Shown: piece by piece, positions 1-6,504 of the stretch
Layout: every line of letters begins with the position of its first letter
How positions within the stretch are numbered: the stretch's first letter is position 1
Assembly: GCA_030597505.1 (NCBI GenBank)
Contig: JAUVRS010000104.1
Coordinates: 1-7,977 of the forward strand
Direction: 5' to 3'
Length of the DNA stretch: 7,977 nucleotides
Source: Desulfobacteraceae bacterium
GTDB taxonomy: Bacteria > Desulfobacterota > DSM-4660 > Desulfatiglandales > Desulfatiglandaceae
Translations under genes and position numbers: made by a program
Notes under the pieces: generated by a model
Told to the model about the DNA's origin: nothing
Databases searched by the model: none
Seen by the model: only the letters and a program-made list of their open reading frames with translations

Positions 1-213
1 AATTTCACCAATCAGATCACCCATGGCCCGGCAACCGGTTATAAACGCATTTTGCCATTTTTTGGGGTCTATGTCGCTGAACAATCCATCATTGTAGGTA
101 TGAATTTCATAGGTCTCTGAGAAACCTTTGATCAAAGTCACATTGCCTTCTTTTACGTGAAAAATACCCATTTTCATACCTGTGGTTCCCACATCCACAC
201 TCAGAATAGTCAT
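1..213 (-). CDS. FGGY-family carbohydrate kinase, N-terminal fragment (cut by the window edge)
   Basis: Reading from the ATG at 213 down to base 1 gives 71 uninterrupted codons. Residues 5-18 read SVDVGTTGMKMGIF, the first phosphate-binding strand and turn (D-x-G-T-T-x-x-K) of the ASKHA fold as used by FGGY sugar kinases such as xylulokinase and glycerol kinase. The later SDIDPKKWQNAF (residues 46-57) fits the region before the first long helix in this family. These enzymes phosphorylate a sugar or polyol with ATP in the cytoplasm; the substrate cannot be told from this fragment. An AGAGG ribosome binding site (bases 222-226) lies 8 bases before the ATG and supports this start. The gene follows the MscS gene on the same strand after 103 bases. 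About 400 residues are missing beyond the window, so a non-kinase ASKHA relative such as a 2-hydroxyacyl-CoA dehydratase activator-like ATPase is not fully excluded. Confidence 0.8.
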   Translation of the reverse strand, partial: MTILSVDVGTTGMKMGIFHVKEGNVTLIKGFSETYEIHTYNDGLFSDIDPKKWQNAFITGCRAMGDLIGEI

Positions 214-316
214 TTTCTAAACCTCTTGCTAATGCCAATCACGCTGTATCAAAACCGTTTCTCCGCATATGATACATCGTCAAAAAACTGAACTTTGTTT
301 CCAATTGGTCTGAAAT

Positions 317-1984
317 TTAGCTATTTTTAGCAGTAGATTCGGCCATATGAAGCGTTACCTGTTGAAATGGGATCACCCAATGGTTATGATTGCAGGCGTC
401 AACACAGAGCCGATTAATGGTCCTTTCCAAGATAGTGTATCTTGATGCTGCTTTTTTATTGAAATCCGCCAAAACAACCACATCCAAGGAAGAAAGTCCC
501 GCTTCCTTAAATTGAACCGCTATTTTTACAATGCTATCAGCATACCCGCAAGCCACAAGCCCTTCGGTAATCGATTGTTCGAATATATTGGGTATGTCTT
601 GGGTAATGATGGCCTGATGCCCGTAGTCGATCCCAAAGGTGACGGGAATTCTGAAACCTGAAGAAAGGTTTACGGGGGATTGGGTCAAATAATCGGTGGT
701 CTTATATGTTTTTCCGGCACCACCGATCAATTCTATCTCAACCAGGTCCGGTGTCTGGGCTGTCACCTTTCCATAGGTACCGTCATTCAACCTGACCCAG
801 TCACCACATTCCGACGGAAACCACGGTTCATTTTCAAATGGTGGGCGAGATCGCAGGCCCAACAGGTCTTTGATATGGAGCCTGACAATACCGTCCCCCA
901 ATTTTTTATTAACAAGCTCCGAGTATATATTTATCCGGGACATTTCAAAGGGAATTCCCCTGTAGATAACCACTTCACCTTCTCTGACCGACCCGAAATT
1001 CAGCATGAGTGTCACCTGACCCCAGAATTTGGGAAGTGCCTGTTTTGATGCCCAACCAACCCCCAGGATAAATATAACGGCAAGGGATAAAAGGACCCAA
1101 TCTCCAAAGGAGTAAAGGACACCAAGGAGCACCAGGATGGACACCACGATCGTAAGAACCATATACAGCATGTCAAAAATCCGGACATAATAGGAACGCC
1201 CCTTTTTGTGAAAGGGGCTGAAAGTCCGGATCAGTTTATGAAGATAATGAAGGAGCACCCACACAATGCCAAAAGCAAAAAGCGCCACAAAGAGATTTCG
1301 GCCCCTGCTTTTAAAAAACATCTGCAACAATTCCTGAATCGTCTCTGAAATAGGTCTCTTTTTTTCAAGTCTATTTTCAAGCCGTTGAATAGCGATGCCC
1401 ATCTGAGTGTTGATCTCGAGGTGTCTGTTCTGCCACATTTCCATCAGGTCATTCAAACTGGCGATCAGTTTTGGGTTCTTGGCGTGGGACTGGATAAGGG
1501 AAAGGTTTTCAATGGCCCTTCGCGTCACTTCCATCTGAATTCTGTAGACGTCGATCTTGCCTCTGAGTTTTTCAAGTTCCCGAGGGTGAGATGTCATCTT
1601 TTTTACTTCTCTCAATACAGGTCCCAAGAGCTCCTGGAGTTCCTGGTTCCAATCCACCGTCGCCTTCTTTTTCTCTTTAAAGGCAAGGAGGTCCACATCA
1701 GTGGCCAACTGTTCAAAGCTCTCCTCCATGCCCCTGAGTTTTATACTCAATTCACCGATCTCTTCTCTGAGCCTTTTCTCACGACCGAGACCACTGGGCC
1801 CCTGCAGGATTTTTTGTGTGGCTGAAATCCGTTCCGAAACATCAATGATCGATTCGAGCAAGAAACCAAGTGTGCGGATTTTCTCCTGATAGGCCTCTGG
1901 CTTATCAAAAGAGTCGTCAGAAAATGCGTTGGAAGACAAAATAAAAGGGAGGAAAAGGACAAAAAGGAAAGCAAGTTTTTTCAT
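317..1984 (-). CDS. MscS-family mechanosensitive channel with periplasmic coiled-coil domain
   Basis: The 555-residue protein starts with a signal peptide (KKLAFLFVLFLPFILSSNA, probable cleavage after A20). A charged, helix-rich, coiled-coil-like region follows (about 28-215), then three membrane segments at about 231-248, 272-291 and 295-312. The last runs into an amphipathic stretch, GWASKQALPKFWGQVTLMLN, which matches the pore-lining TM3 and following helix of MscS. After that come a beta-rich region (333-435) and an alpha/beta C-terminal part ending in RYTILERTINRLC...VIPFQQVTL (515-545), which fits the MscS C-terminal domain. Such channels open under membrane tension and release solutes; the N-terminal domain is expected in the periplasm, as in larger MscK/MscM-type proteins but shorter. 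An AGGTGG ribosome binding site (1992-1997) sits 7 bases before the ATG. The beta region is unusual: a GE-V-V-I-Y-R-G-I segment (335-343) and a second, more canonical CGDWVRLNDGTYGKV (393-407) suggest two SH3-like barrels. The family call is firm; gating and ion preference cannot be read from sequence. Confidence 0.85.
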   Translation of the reverse strand: MKKLAFLFVLFLPFILSSNAFSDDSFDKPEAYQEKIRTLGFLLESIIDVSERISATQKILQGPSGLGREKRLREEIGELSIKLRGMEESFEQLATDVDLLAFKEKKKATVDWNQELQELLGPVLREVKKMTSHPRELEKLRGKIDVYRIQMEVTRRAIENLSLIQSHAKNPKLIASLNDLMEMWQNRHLEINTQMGIAIQRLENRLEKKRPISETIQELLQMFFKSRGRNLFVALFAFGIVWVLLHYLHKLIRTFSPFHKKGRSYYVRIFDMLYMVLTIVVSILVLLGVLYSFGDWVLLSLAVIFILGVGWASKQALPKFWGQVTLMLNFGSVREGEVVIYRGIPFEMSRINIYSELVNKKLGDGIVRLHIKDLLGLRSRPPFENEPWFPSECGDWVRLNDGTYGKVTAQTPDLVEIELIGGAGKTYKTTDYLTQSPVNLSSGFRIPVTFGIDYGHQAIITQDIPNIFEQSITEGLVACGYADSIVKIAVQFKEAGLSSLDVVVLADFNKKAASRYTILERTINRLCVDACNHNHWVIPFQQVTLHMAESTAKNS

Positions 1985-2044
1985 AACTCAGCCACCTGAT
2001 TTTGATCCGGTCAAGCCGGCGAATTGAAGATTTGGTGAGTCAGT

Positions 2045-2073
2045 GTGTCTGAGCAGATTTTTTGTTCAGACAC
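2045..2073. repeat. Palindromic element after guaA, family copy 1
   Basis: GTGTCTGA (2045-2052) and TCAGACAC (2066-2073) are perfect inverted arms. On the plus strand pairing continues inward (2053-2057 with 2061-2065, including two G-U pairs) to a 3-base loop. The element begins 3 bases after the guaA stop codon, so it lies in the guaA-mscS gap. Neither side has a U-tract, so it is not a textbook intrinsic terminator. Read on the minus strand it starts GTGTCTGAACAAAAAATC, closely matching the left arm of the element at 7786-7826 read on the plus strand (16 of 20 positions). It may attenuate or protect the guaA transcript 3' end, or be a mobile or REP-like repeat. Confidence 0.7.
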
Positions 2074-2076
2074 CGG

Positions 2077-3630
2077 TTATTCCCATTCGATTGTGCTGGG
2101 AGGCTTGGAGGATATGTCGTAGACAACCCGGTTGACACCATTCACGCTGTTGATAATCCTGTTGGAAATCGCCCCAAGGACTTCATATGGCACCCTTGAC
2201 CAATCTGCAGTCATGGCATCCAGGCTGTCCACTACCCTTACGGCGATGACATTTTCATAGGTCCTCTCATCTCCCATCACACCCACTGTTTTTACTGGAA
2301 GAAGCACGGCAAATGATTGCCAGACCTTTTCATAGAGCCCTGCTTTCTTGATTTCTTCCTCAACGATCACATCCGCAGATCTCAAAATTTCAAGCCGCTC
2401 ATCAGTCAGTTCCCCGAGAATCCTGACCGCAAGACCCGGGCCGGGAAACGGCTGCCGCATCACCAACTCCTTGGGCAGATCAAGTTCAATACCCACTTCT
2501 CGGACTTCGTCCTTAAATAATTCTCTGAGCGGTTCAATCAGCTCCAATTTCATAACCTTCGGCAGGCCCCCGACATTATGGTGGCTCTTTATGGTGGCAT
2601 CAGGTCCTTTAAACGAGACGCTTTCGATTACATCAGGGTAAAGGGTTCCCTGAGCCAGAAATTTCGCCTTCCCTAGTTCCTCCGCCTTTTTTTCAAAGAT
2701 CGTAATAAACTCTCTGCCAATGATTTTTCTCTTCTTTTCCGGATCCGTGACGTCTTTGAGATGGTCCAAAAAATGTTGAGATGCATCTACCAAATGCAAA
2801 TCCATACCCATATATCCGCGAAAAATTTCCATGACCTCAGCTGCCTCCCCCTTTCTGAGGAGACCATTGTCAACAAGGATGCAGGATAGTTTGCTGCCGA
2901 TGGCTCTATGGAGCAGGACAGCGGTTACAGAGGAGTCTACCCCGCCTGACAACCCGCAAATGACCCGCCCGTCACCCACTGTTTCCCTCAGATTTTGGAT
3001 TGTCCGGCGGACAAATGAGGTCATGGTCCAGGAGGGTTCACAATGGCATACCCTAAAAAGGAAATTTCTCAAAATTTTTGTCCCCTCGGGCGTGTGGGCC
3101 ACTTCCGGATGAAACTGGACCCCAAAATGTCTGCGCGCAGGGTCCACCATCGCGGATACGGGACTATTTTTACTCCCTGCCAGGACCTCAAACCCTTCCG
3201 GTACCCGGTCAATTCGGTCACCGTGACTCATCCATACGGTCTCTTCCGTTCCTATTCCAAAACCGTGAAAAAGGTCTTTATTATTTTCGATGATGATGGT
3301 GGCATTCCCGTACTCGCGATCCACGGCCCTCGCAACAACACCCCCAAGCGTATGGATGAGGAATTGCATCCCATAACATATCCCCAGGACCGGTACCCCC
3401 AGATCCAAAACCCCCTGTTCGGCCATGGGGGCATCCTCGTCGTATATGCTGGAGGGCCCGCCTGAGAGGATTACTCCTTTTGGAGAGAAGGCCTTTATCT
3501 TTTCTATGTCCATATTAAAGGGATGGATCTCGCAATAAACTTTTGTCTCCCGAACCCGTCTGGCGATAAGCTGGGTATACTGGGAGCCAAAATCAAGTAT
3601 CAGTATCTTTTGTTTATATATGCTGTTCAT
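2077..3630 (-). CDS. guaA: GMP synthase (glutamine-hydrolysing)
   Basis: GuaA makes GMP from XMP, ATP and glutamine, the last step of guanylate synthesis, in the cytoplasm. At 517 residues it is normal length. The N-terminal class I glutamine amidotransferase domain (about 8-195) has ILDFGSQYTQLIARRVRE, the nucleophile elbow GICYGMQ with catalytic Cys85, and FHPE with His174 and Glu176 completing the triad. The ATP-pyrophosphatase domain has the P-loop SGGVDSS (228-234). The C-terminal dimerisation domain has RQPFPGPGLAVRI (392-404) and the near-invariant end SKPPSTIEWE. The start aligns with known GuaA N-termini; the ribosome binding site is weak (only AAGAA-like). It follows guaB on the same strand after 57 bases, the classic guaBA order. 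The palindrome just after the stop could mark the transcript end. Nothing is truncated or missing. Confidence 0.98.
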   Translation of the reverse strand: MNSIYKQKILILDFGSQYTQLIARRVRETKVYCEIHPFNMDIEKIKAFSPKGVILSGGPSSIYDEDAPMAEQGVLDLGVPVLGICYGMQFLIHTLGGVVARAVDREYGNATIIIENNKDLFHGFGIGTEETVWMSHGDRIDRVPEGFEVLAGSKNSPVSAMVDPARRHFGVQFHPEVAHTPEGTKILRNFLFRVCHCEPSWTMTSFVRRTIQNLRETVGDGRVICGLSGGVDSSVTAVLLHRAIGSKLSCILVDNGLLRKGEAAEVMEIFRGYMGMDLHLVDASQHFLDHLKDVTDPEKKRKIIGREFITIFEKKAEELGKAKFLAQGTLYPDVIESVSFKGPDATIKSHHNVGGLPKVMKLELIEPLRELFKDEVREVGIELDLPKELVMRQPFPGPGLAVRILGELTDERLEILRSADVIVEEEIKKAGLYEKVWQSFAVLLPVKTVGVMGDERTYENVIAVRVVDSLDAMTADWSRVPYEVLGAISNRIINSVNGVNRVVYDISSKPPSTIEWE

Positions 3631-3687
3631 GATTTCTTGAAGTGGTTATGGGTTACGGATGCAGTTGGCATGTTGGGTGTCGCGTGG

Positions 3688-5151
3688 TTATTCCACCCGA
3701 TAATTGGGTGCCTCTTTGACGATAATTACATCGTGGACATGACCCTCCTTGTGGCCAGCAGGTGTAACCTGAACAAAGGTTGGCTTTGTCTGTAGCGCTT
3801 CGATATTCGGGCATCCCAGATAACCCATTCCTGCCCTCACACCACCCACGAGTTGATAAACCGTATCGGCGAGCGGCCCCCGATAAGGTACCCTGCCCAC
3901 AATTCCTTCCGGAACCAGTTTGCTCTCCAGATCTGTCTCTTCCTGAAAATATCTATCCTTGCTCCCGTCTTTCATTGCCTCAAGCGAACCCATTCCCCTG
4001 TAAACCTTATAGGTCCTTCCTTGAAAAAGAATAGTCTCGCCCGGGCTTTCTTCTGTTCCTCCAAAGAGGCTTCCAATCATGACGGAAAAAGCCCCACCGG
4101 CTATTGCCTTGGTGACGTCCCCGGAGTATTTGATTCCCCCATCTGCTATGACCGGAACCCCATGTTTTCCGGCTGCTTCGGCACACTCCATTATGGCAGT
4201 CATCTGAGGCACACCAATACCGGTAACCACTCTGGTTGTGCAGATGGATCCGGGCCCTATCCCCACCTTGACGGCATCAGCACCCGCTTCGATAAGCGCC
4301 TTGGTCCCGTCAGCTGTGGCAACATTTCCCGCGGCCAATTCCAGATCGGGGAATTTTTTTTTGGTCTTCCTGACAGTTGCCACCACCAGATCCGAATGGC
4401 CGTGGGCCGTATCAATGACAATGATATCAACATCCGCCTTTATAAGGTTCGCAATCCTTTCCTGGGTATCCGGCCCAACACCCACGGCAGCGCCCACTTT
4501 TAGTCGGCCTAGGTCATCTTTGCATGAATTCGGATATTTCTTGACCTTTTCAATATCTTTTATGGTGATGAGCCCCTGCAATTTCCCTTTTTCATCAACC
4601 ACCAAAAGTTTTTCAATACGCCTCGCATGGAGAATAGCCTTGGATTCTTCAAGGGTAATCCCAACCCTGGCGGTGGCGAGATCGTCCTTGGTCATGACCG
4701 CCTCCACCTTTTGGTCCAGATTGGTCTCGAATCTCAAGTCCCGATTGGTAATTATCCCCACCAGATTTCCCTTTTTCACCACGGGCACACCGGAGATCCT
4801 GTATTTTTCCATGATCTCCAATACCTCATGGATTTTTTTTTCGGGCTCAATAGTTATGGGGTCAACAATCATCCCGCTTTCAGATTTCTTGACCTTTTCA
4901 ACTTCTATGGCTTGCCGTTCAATGCTCATGTTTCTGTGAATAAACCCCAAGCCACCCTGGCGGGCGACGGTTATAGCGGTATCTGATTCGGTCACGGTGT
5001 CCATTGCAGCACTGACTATCGGTATATTCAGACTGAGATTTCTTGATAACCGGGTTCTCACATCCACCTGGTTTGGCAAAACCGAAGAACCGCGTGGGAC
5101 CAAAATAAGATCATCAAATGTATAGCCAAACCGAATATTGTTTCTATTCAT
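3688..5151 (-). CDS. guaB: IMP dehydrogenase
   Basis: GuaB oxidises IMP to XMP with NAD+, the committed step to guanine nucleotides. I place the start at the ATG at 5151 (487 residues, usual length) because a strong GAGGGAG ribosome binding site (5158-5164) lies 6 bases upstream. A TTG at 5178 would add nine residues and would put that site inside the gene. Numbering from this ATG, the (beta/alpha)8 barrel is interrupted by two CBS domains at about 94-203 (ISGVPVV..GNLVGIITNRDL and RIEKLLVVDEKGKLQGLITIKD). The loop GIGPGSICTTR carries catalytic Cys304, and KDRYF carries the flap Arg400-Tyr401 pair. The GAGMG-like substrate region reads GGVRAGMGYLG. Its ATG lies within the end of the upstream phosphatase gene (8-base overlap, ATGAATAG), implying translational coupling. 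The coding strand contains two runs of nine A, both in frame and encoding Lys-rich stretches. All expected catalytic residues are present. Confidence 0.98.
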   Translation of the reverse strand: MNRNNIRFGYTFDDLILVPRGSSVLPNQVDVRTRLSRNLSLNIPIVSAAMDTVTESDTAITVARQGGLGFIHRNMSIERQAIEVEKVKKSESGMIVDPITIEPEKKIHEVLEIMEKYRISGVPVVKKGNLVGIITNRDLRFETNLDQKVEAVMTKDDLATARVGITLEESKAILHARRIEKLLVVDEKGKLQGLITIKDIEKVKKYPNSCKDDLGRLKVGAAVGVGPDTQERIANLIKADVDIIVIDTAHGHSDLVVATVRKTKKKFPDLELAAGNVATADGTKALIEAGADAVKVGIGPGSICTTRVVTGIGVPQMTAIMECAEAAGKHGVPVIADGGIKYSGDVTKAIAGGAFSVMIGSLFGGTEESPGETILFQGRTYKVYRGMGSLEAMKDGSKDRYFQEETDLESKLVPEGIVGRVPYRGPLADTVYQLVGGVRAGMGYLGCPNIEALQTKPTFVQVTPAGHKEGHVHDVIIVKEAPNYRVE

Positions 5152-6115
5152 TTTCTTCTCCCTCAAAATATCTGACAATAGTGCCTTCCAGAAGATCTGA
5201 CAGGCTCACCGTCATGTGTGATAACTTCAGGAAATAAAGCAGTCTCAATACCACCAGGGTCCCCGCCAAAACCACCCCTGCCCTCCCCCTGTCCAGACCG
5301 GACAATTTCAGCCTTTCTTTAAGACCCGCGGTTTTCATTTTGTCAAAAAGGGCTTCTATGGCCGATCTCTTCAATACCAACCCATTGATTCTGTCAGGCA
5401 CTATCTCCTGGGGGAGAATCCCGTTAAGCATTACAGCAAGGGTTGTCACAGTGCCCCCCGAACCTATCAAAAGACAACTTTTTGTACAACTACCAACTGA
5501 CCGGAAATTCAACGCCCCGAGCCCCTTGAGGCAATCATCAATATGGTTTGAAAGAAAAATGATTTCTTTTGGGTCCGGAGGATCAAATTTCAGATATTTT
5601 TGAGTCAATGTCACGGCACCGATGGGGGTCGACGCGGCTTTTGGCTCTCCCTTTCCCCCAACCAAAAATTCTGTGCTCCCACCGCCAAGGTCAAATATTA
5701 TAAACGGGCCTTTTTGAATCCCAAGCGCGTGTAGCACGCCTTTTCCGGTAAGAATTGCCTCTTCGTCTCCCCCGATGGCCCTTACCTTTAGGTTAAAACC
5801 CGCATTTTCGCAAATCGCTCCCAGCAGCTGGTCTCTGTTTGATGCTTCCCTTACAATGCCAGTGGCCACCGCAAGGACCGTGTGGACGTTAAGGTCCTCA
5901 ATATGTCGAGAAAACCCTTGAAGCGCGATAACGGCGCGAGCAATCCCATTGGCATGGATCCCCTTGCCTCCCGAATAGTCAAAATCCTCACCCAATCGAA
6001 TATAGGTTCTCTTTCTAAACAAAGGCCGAAAAAGCCCTGGCCGACCTGTTTGCCTTACAATCAGGATTCTGGCAGTGTGGGTTCCAATATCGATAGAAGC
6101 AATGTTTTTTCTCAT
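5144..6115 (-). CDS. Short Ppx/GppA-family phosphatase (exopolyphosphatase / pppGpp phosphatase type)
   Basis: Family members remove terminal phosphate from inorganic polyphosphate or from pppGpp. The 323-residue protein shows the ASKHA motifs in order: phosphate-1 ASIDIGTHTARILIV (6-20), ATGIVREASN (84-93, matching the usual A-T-x-x-x-R-x-A-x-N), the catalytic-loop region IGGDEEA (114-120), phosphate-2 IFDLGGGSTEF (140-150), and GSGGTVTTLA (218-227), then RGRAGVVLAGTLVV (277-290) and LSDLLEGTIV near the end. It stops there, so it is the short two-domain form without the C-terminal HD-like domain of E. coli Ppx and GppA. The ribosome binding site is weak (TAGG, 10 bases from the ATG) and lies inside an inverted repeat (6120-6150). 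The stop overlaps the guaB start by 8 bases, so it is probably the first gene of a phosphatase-guaB-guaA operon. Sequence alone does not separate polyphosphatase from pppGpp phosphatase; the context favours a guanine nucleotide link, as inference. Confidence 0.88.
   Translation of the reverse strand: MRKNIASIDIGTHTARILIVRQTGRPGLFRPLFRKRTYIRLGEDFDYSGGKGIHANGIARAVIALQGFSRHIEDLNVHTVLAVATGIVREASNRDQLLGAICENAGFNLKVRAIGGDEEAILTGKGVLHALGIQKGPFIIFDLGGGSTEFLVGGKGEPKAASTPIGAVTLTQKYLKFDPPDPKEIIFLSNHIDDCLKGLGALNFRSVGSCTKSCLLIGSGGTVTTLAVMLNGILPQEIVPDRINGLVLKRSAIEALFDKMKTAGLKERLKLSGLDRGRAGVVLAGTLVVLRLLYFLKLSHMTVSLSDLLEGTIVRYFEGEENE
5158..5164 (-). promoter_or_regulatory. Ribosome binding site that decides the guaB start
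   Basis: GAGGGAG on the minus strand sits 6 bases before the ATG at 5151. It lies within the last codons of the upstream Ppx/GppA-like gene. Its strength and spacing favour that ATG over the upstream in-frame TTG at 5178. Confidence 0.85.
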
Positions 6116-6119
6116 CCGT

Positions 6120-6150
6120 GAAAAACCTACCAGACCGAGAGAGGTTTTTC
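6120..6150. promoter_or_regulatory. Inverted repeat over the Ppx/GppA leader and ribosome binding site
   Basis: GAAAAACCT (6120-6128) and AGGTTTTTC (6142-6150) are perfect 9-base inverted arms with a 13-base spacer. In the phosphatase mRNA the second arm carries the only SD-like bases (AGG, complement of 6126-6128) and ends 4 bases before the ATG, so the hairpin would mask the start. It could equally be a protein-binding operator. The stem is A/T-rich and no free U-tract follows, so it is a poor intrinsic terminator. The pairing is seen directly; a regulatory role is inferred. Confidence 0.5.
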
Positions 6151-6171
6151 AAGTTACAAAAAAGGTAACTT
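6151..6171. promoter_or_regulatory. Second inverted repeat in the Ppx/GppA leader
   Basis: AAGTTAC (6151-6157) and GTAACTT (6165-6171) are perfect 7-base arms with a 7-base A-rich spacer. It directly abuts the inverted repeat at 6120-6150, so a phosphatase transcript starting upstream would carry two stacked hairpins immediately before the ATG. Promoter or operator function is possible, but no convincing -35/-10 pair was found nearby. Confidence 0.4.
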
Positions 6172-6207
6172 TTCAATAAGTCCGGGGAAAATAATAGGAA
6201 ATCTGGA

Positions 6208-6283
6208 GTGGGGTTCGGATGTTTCTTGAAAGCGTTACCACAACTGGTTTAGAGGGCGCCGGAGAGAAACAGTTAAACCCCAC
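6208..6283 (+). other. Candidate structured RNA element: 20-bp imperfect hairpin
   Basis: Arms 6208-6227 and 6264-6283 pair end to end without bulges: an 8-bp block (GTGGGGTT with AACCCCAC), a short patch with two mismatches, two G-U pairs and one A-U pair, then GTTTC with GAAAC plus two more pairs. That makes 15 Watson-Crick and 3 G-U pairs in 20 positions, closing a 36-base loop that can form a small ACCA/TGGT hairpin (6237-6248). The G-U pairs exist only in a plus-strand RNA, so the element more likely acts in the M24 leader or as a small RNA of its own than in the phosphatase leader. No U-tract follows directly. I recognise no known RNA family. Confidence 0.45.
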
Positions 6284-6504
6284 GGTGCCCGAACTAGAGG
6301 ATACACCACCCCTTTTTGTAGGGAAAAGGATTGCGGTCGGATCCAAATCTGTGATAGACCACCAATCGTCAACATTTTGGTTATTGGCTTGAGAACCGCT
6401 AAAGTAATGAATCCTGGTTCAAAGAATAAGGCATGGGGATCACCACACCCCGGCACCTGGACTTATTGAAAACCTGCAGTTTTTTTGCTGTCTTTCGGAA
6501 AGCT

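Larger units (their letters stand above)
6116..6504. other. Divergent intergenic region, no protein gene supported
   Basis: This stretch separates the minus-strand phosphatase-gua block from the plus-strand M24 gene and must hold promoters for both, although I could not identify strong ones. It contains two leader inverted repeats (6120-6150, 6151-6171), a long imperfect hairpin (6208-6283), and a possible second helix in which 6327-6337 pairs with 6395-6399 and 6410-6415. A T7 run lies at 6480-6486. Short open frames on both strands show no recognisable protein character. I checked for tRNA, tmRNA, SRP RNA and common riboswitch signatures and recognised none. Confidence 0.6.

Noticed and set aside
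301..308. Perfect 8-base palindrome CCAATTGG between the MscS and kinase genes
   Set aside because: Too short and A/T-centred to support a function, with no U-tract or promoter context.
680..1825. Plus-strand open frames opposite the MscS gene (122 and 146 codons)
   Set aside because: They are antisense to the MscS gene and have low-complexity, domain-free translations; the minus-strand protein explains the sequence.
3853..4939. Long open frames on the plus strand opposite guaB (216 and 233 codons)
   Set aside because: They lie fully antisense to a complete, motif-perfect guaB, overlap one another in different frames, and show no recognisable domain or ribosome binding site; they are by-products of guaB codon use.
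5152..5178. Longer guaB form starting at the TTG at 5178
   Set aside because: It would place the strong GAGGGAG ribosome binding site inside the coding region and make the protein longer than typical IMP dehydrogenases.
6282..6326. Resemblance to TPP riboswitch pieces (GGTGCCC, then GAAC, GGATA, GTAGGGAA)
   Set aside because: The obligatory CTGAGA segment is missing, spacing is wrong, and the downstream gene is not a thiamine gene; the match is most likely coincidence.
6377..6405. Possible sigma-70 promoter for the M24 gene (TTGGTT, 17 bases, TAAAGT)
   Set aside because: Only 3 of 6 and 4 of 6 consensus matches, within the expectation for random sequence; not supportable.
6408..6432. Possible tRNA or tmRNA T-arm at GGTTCAAA
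   Set aside because: The flanking bases do not form a T-stem and no matching acceptor, D or anticodon arm was found.
6235..6456. A 73-codon minus-strand open frame in the divergent intergenic region
   Set aside because: No ribosome binding site and no protein-like motif; it overlaps the candidate RNA hairpin and the region before the M24 start.
6461..6486. Possible terminator before the M24 start (AAAAC/GTTTT then T7)
   Set aside because: The stem is only five mostly A-T pairs, too weak for intrinsic termination.
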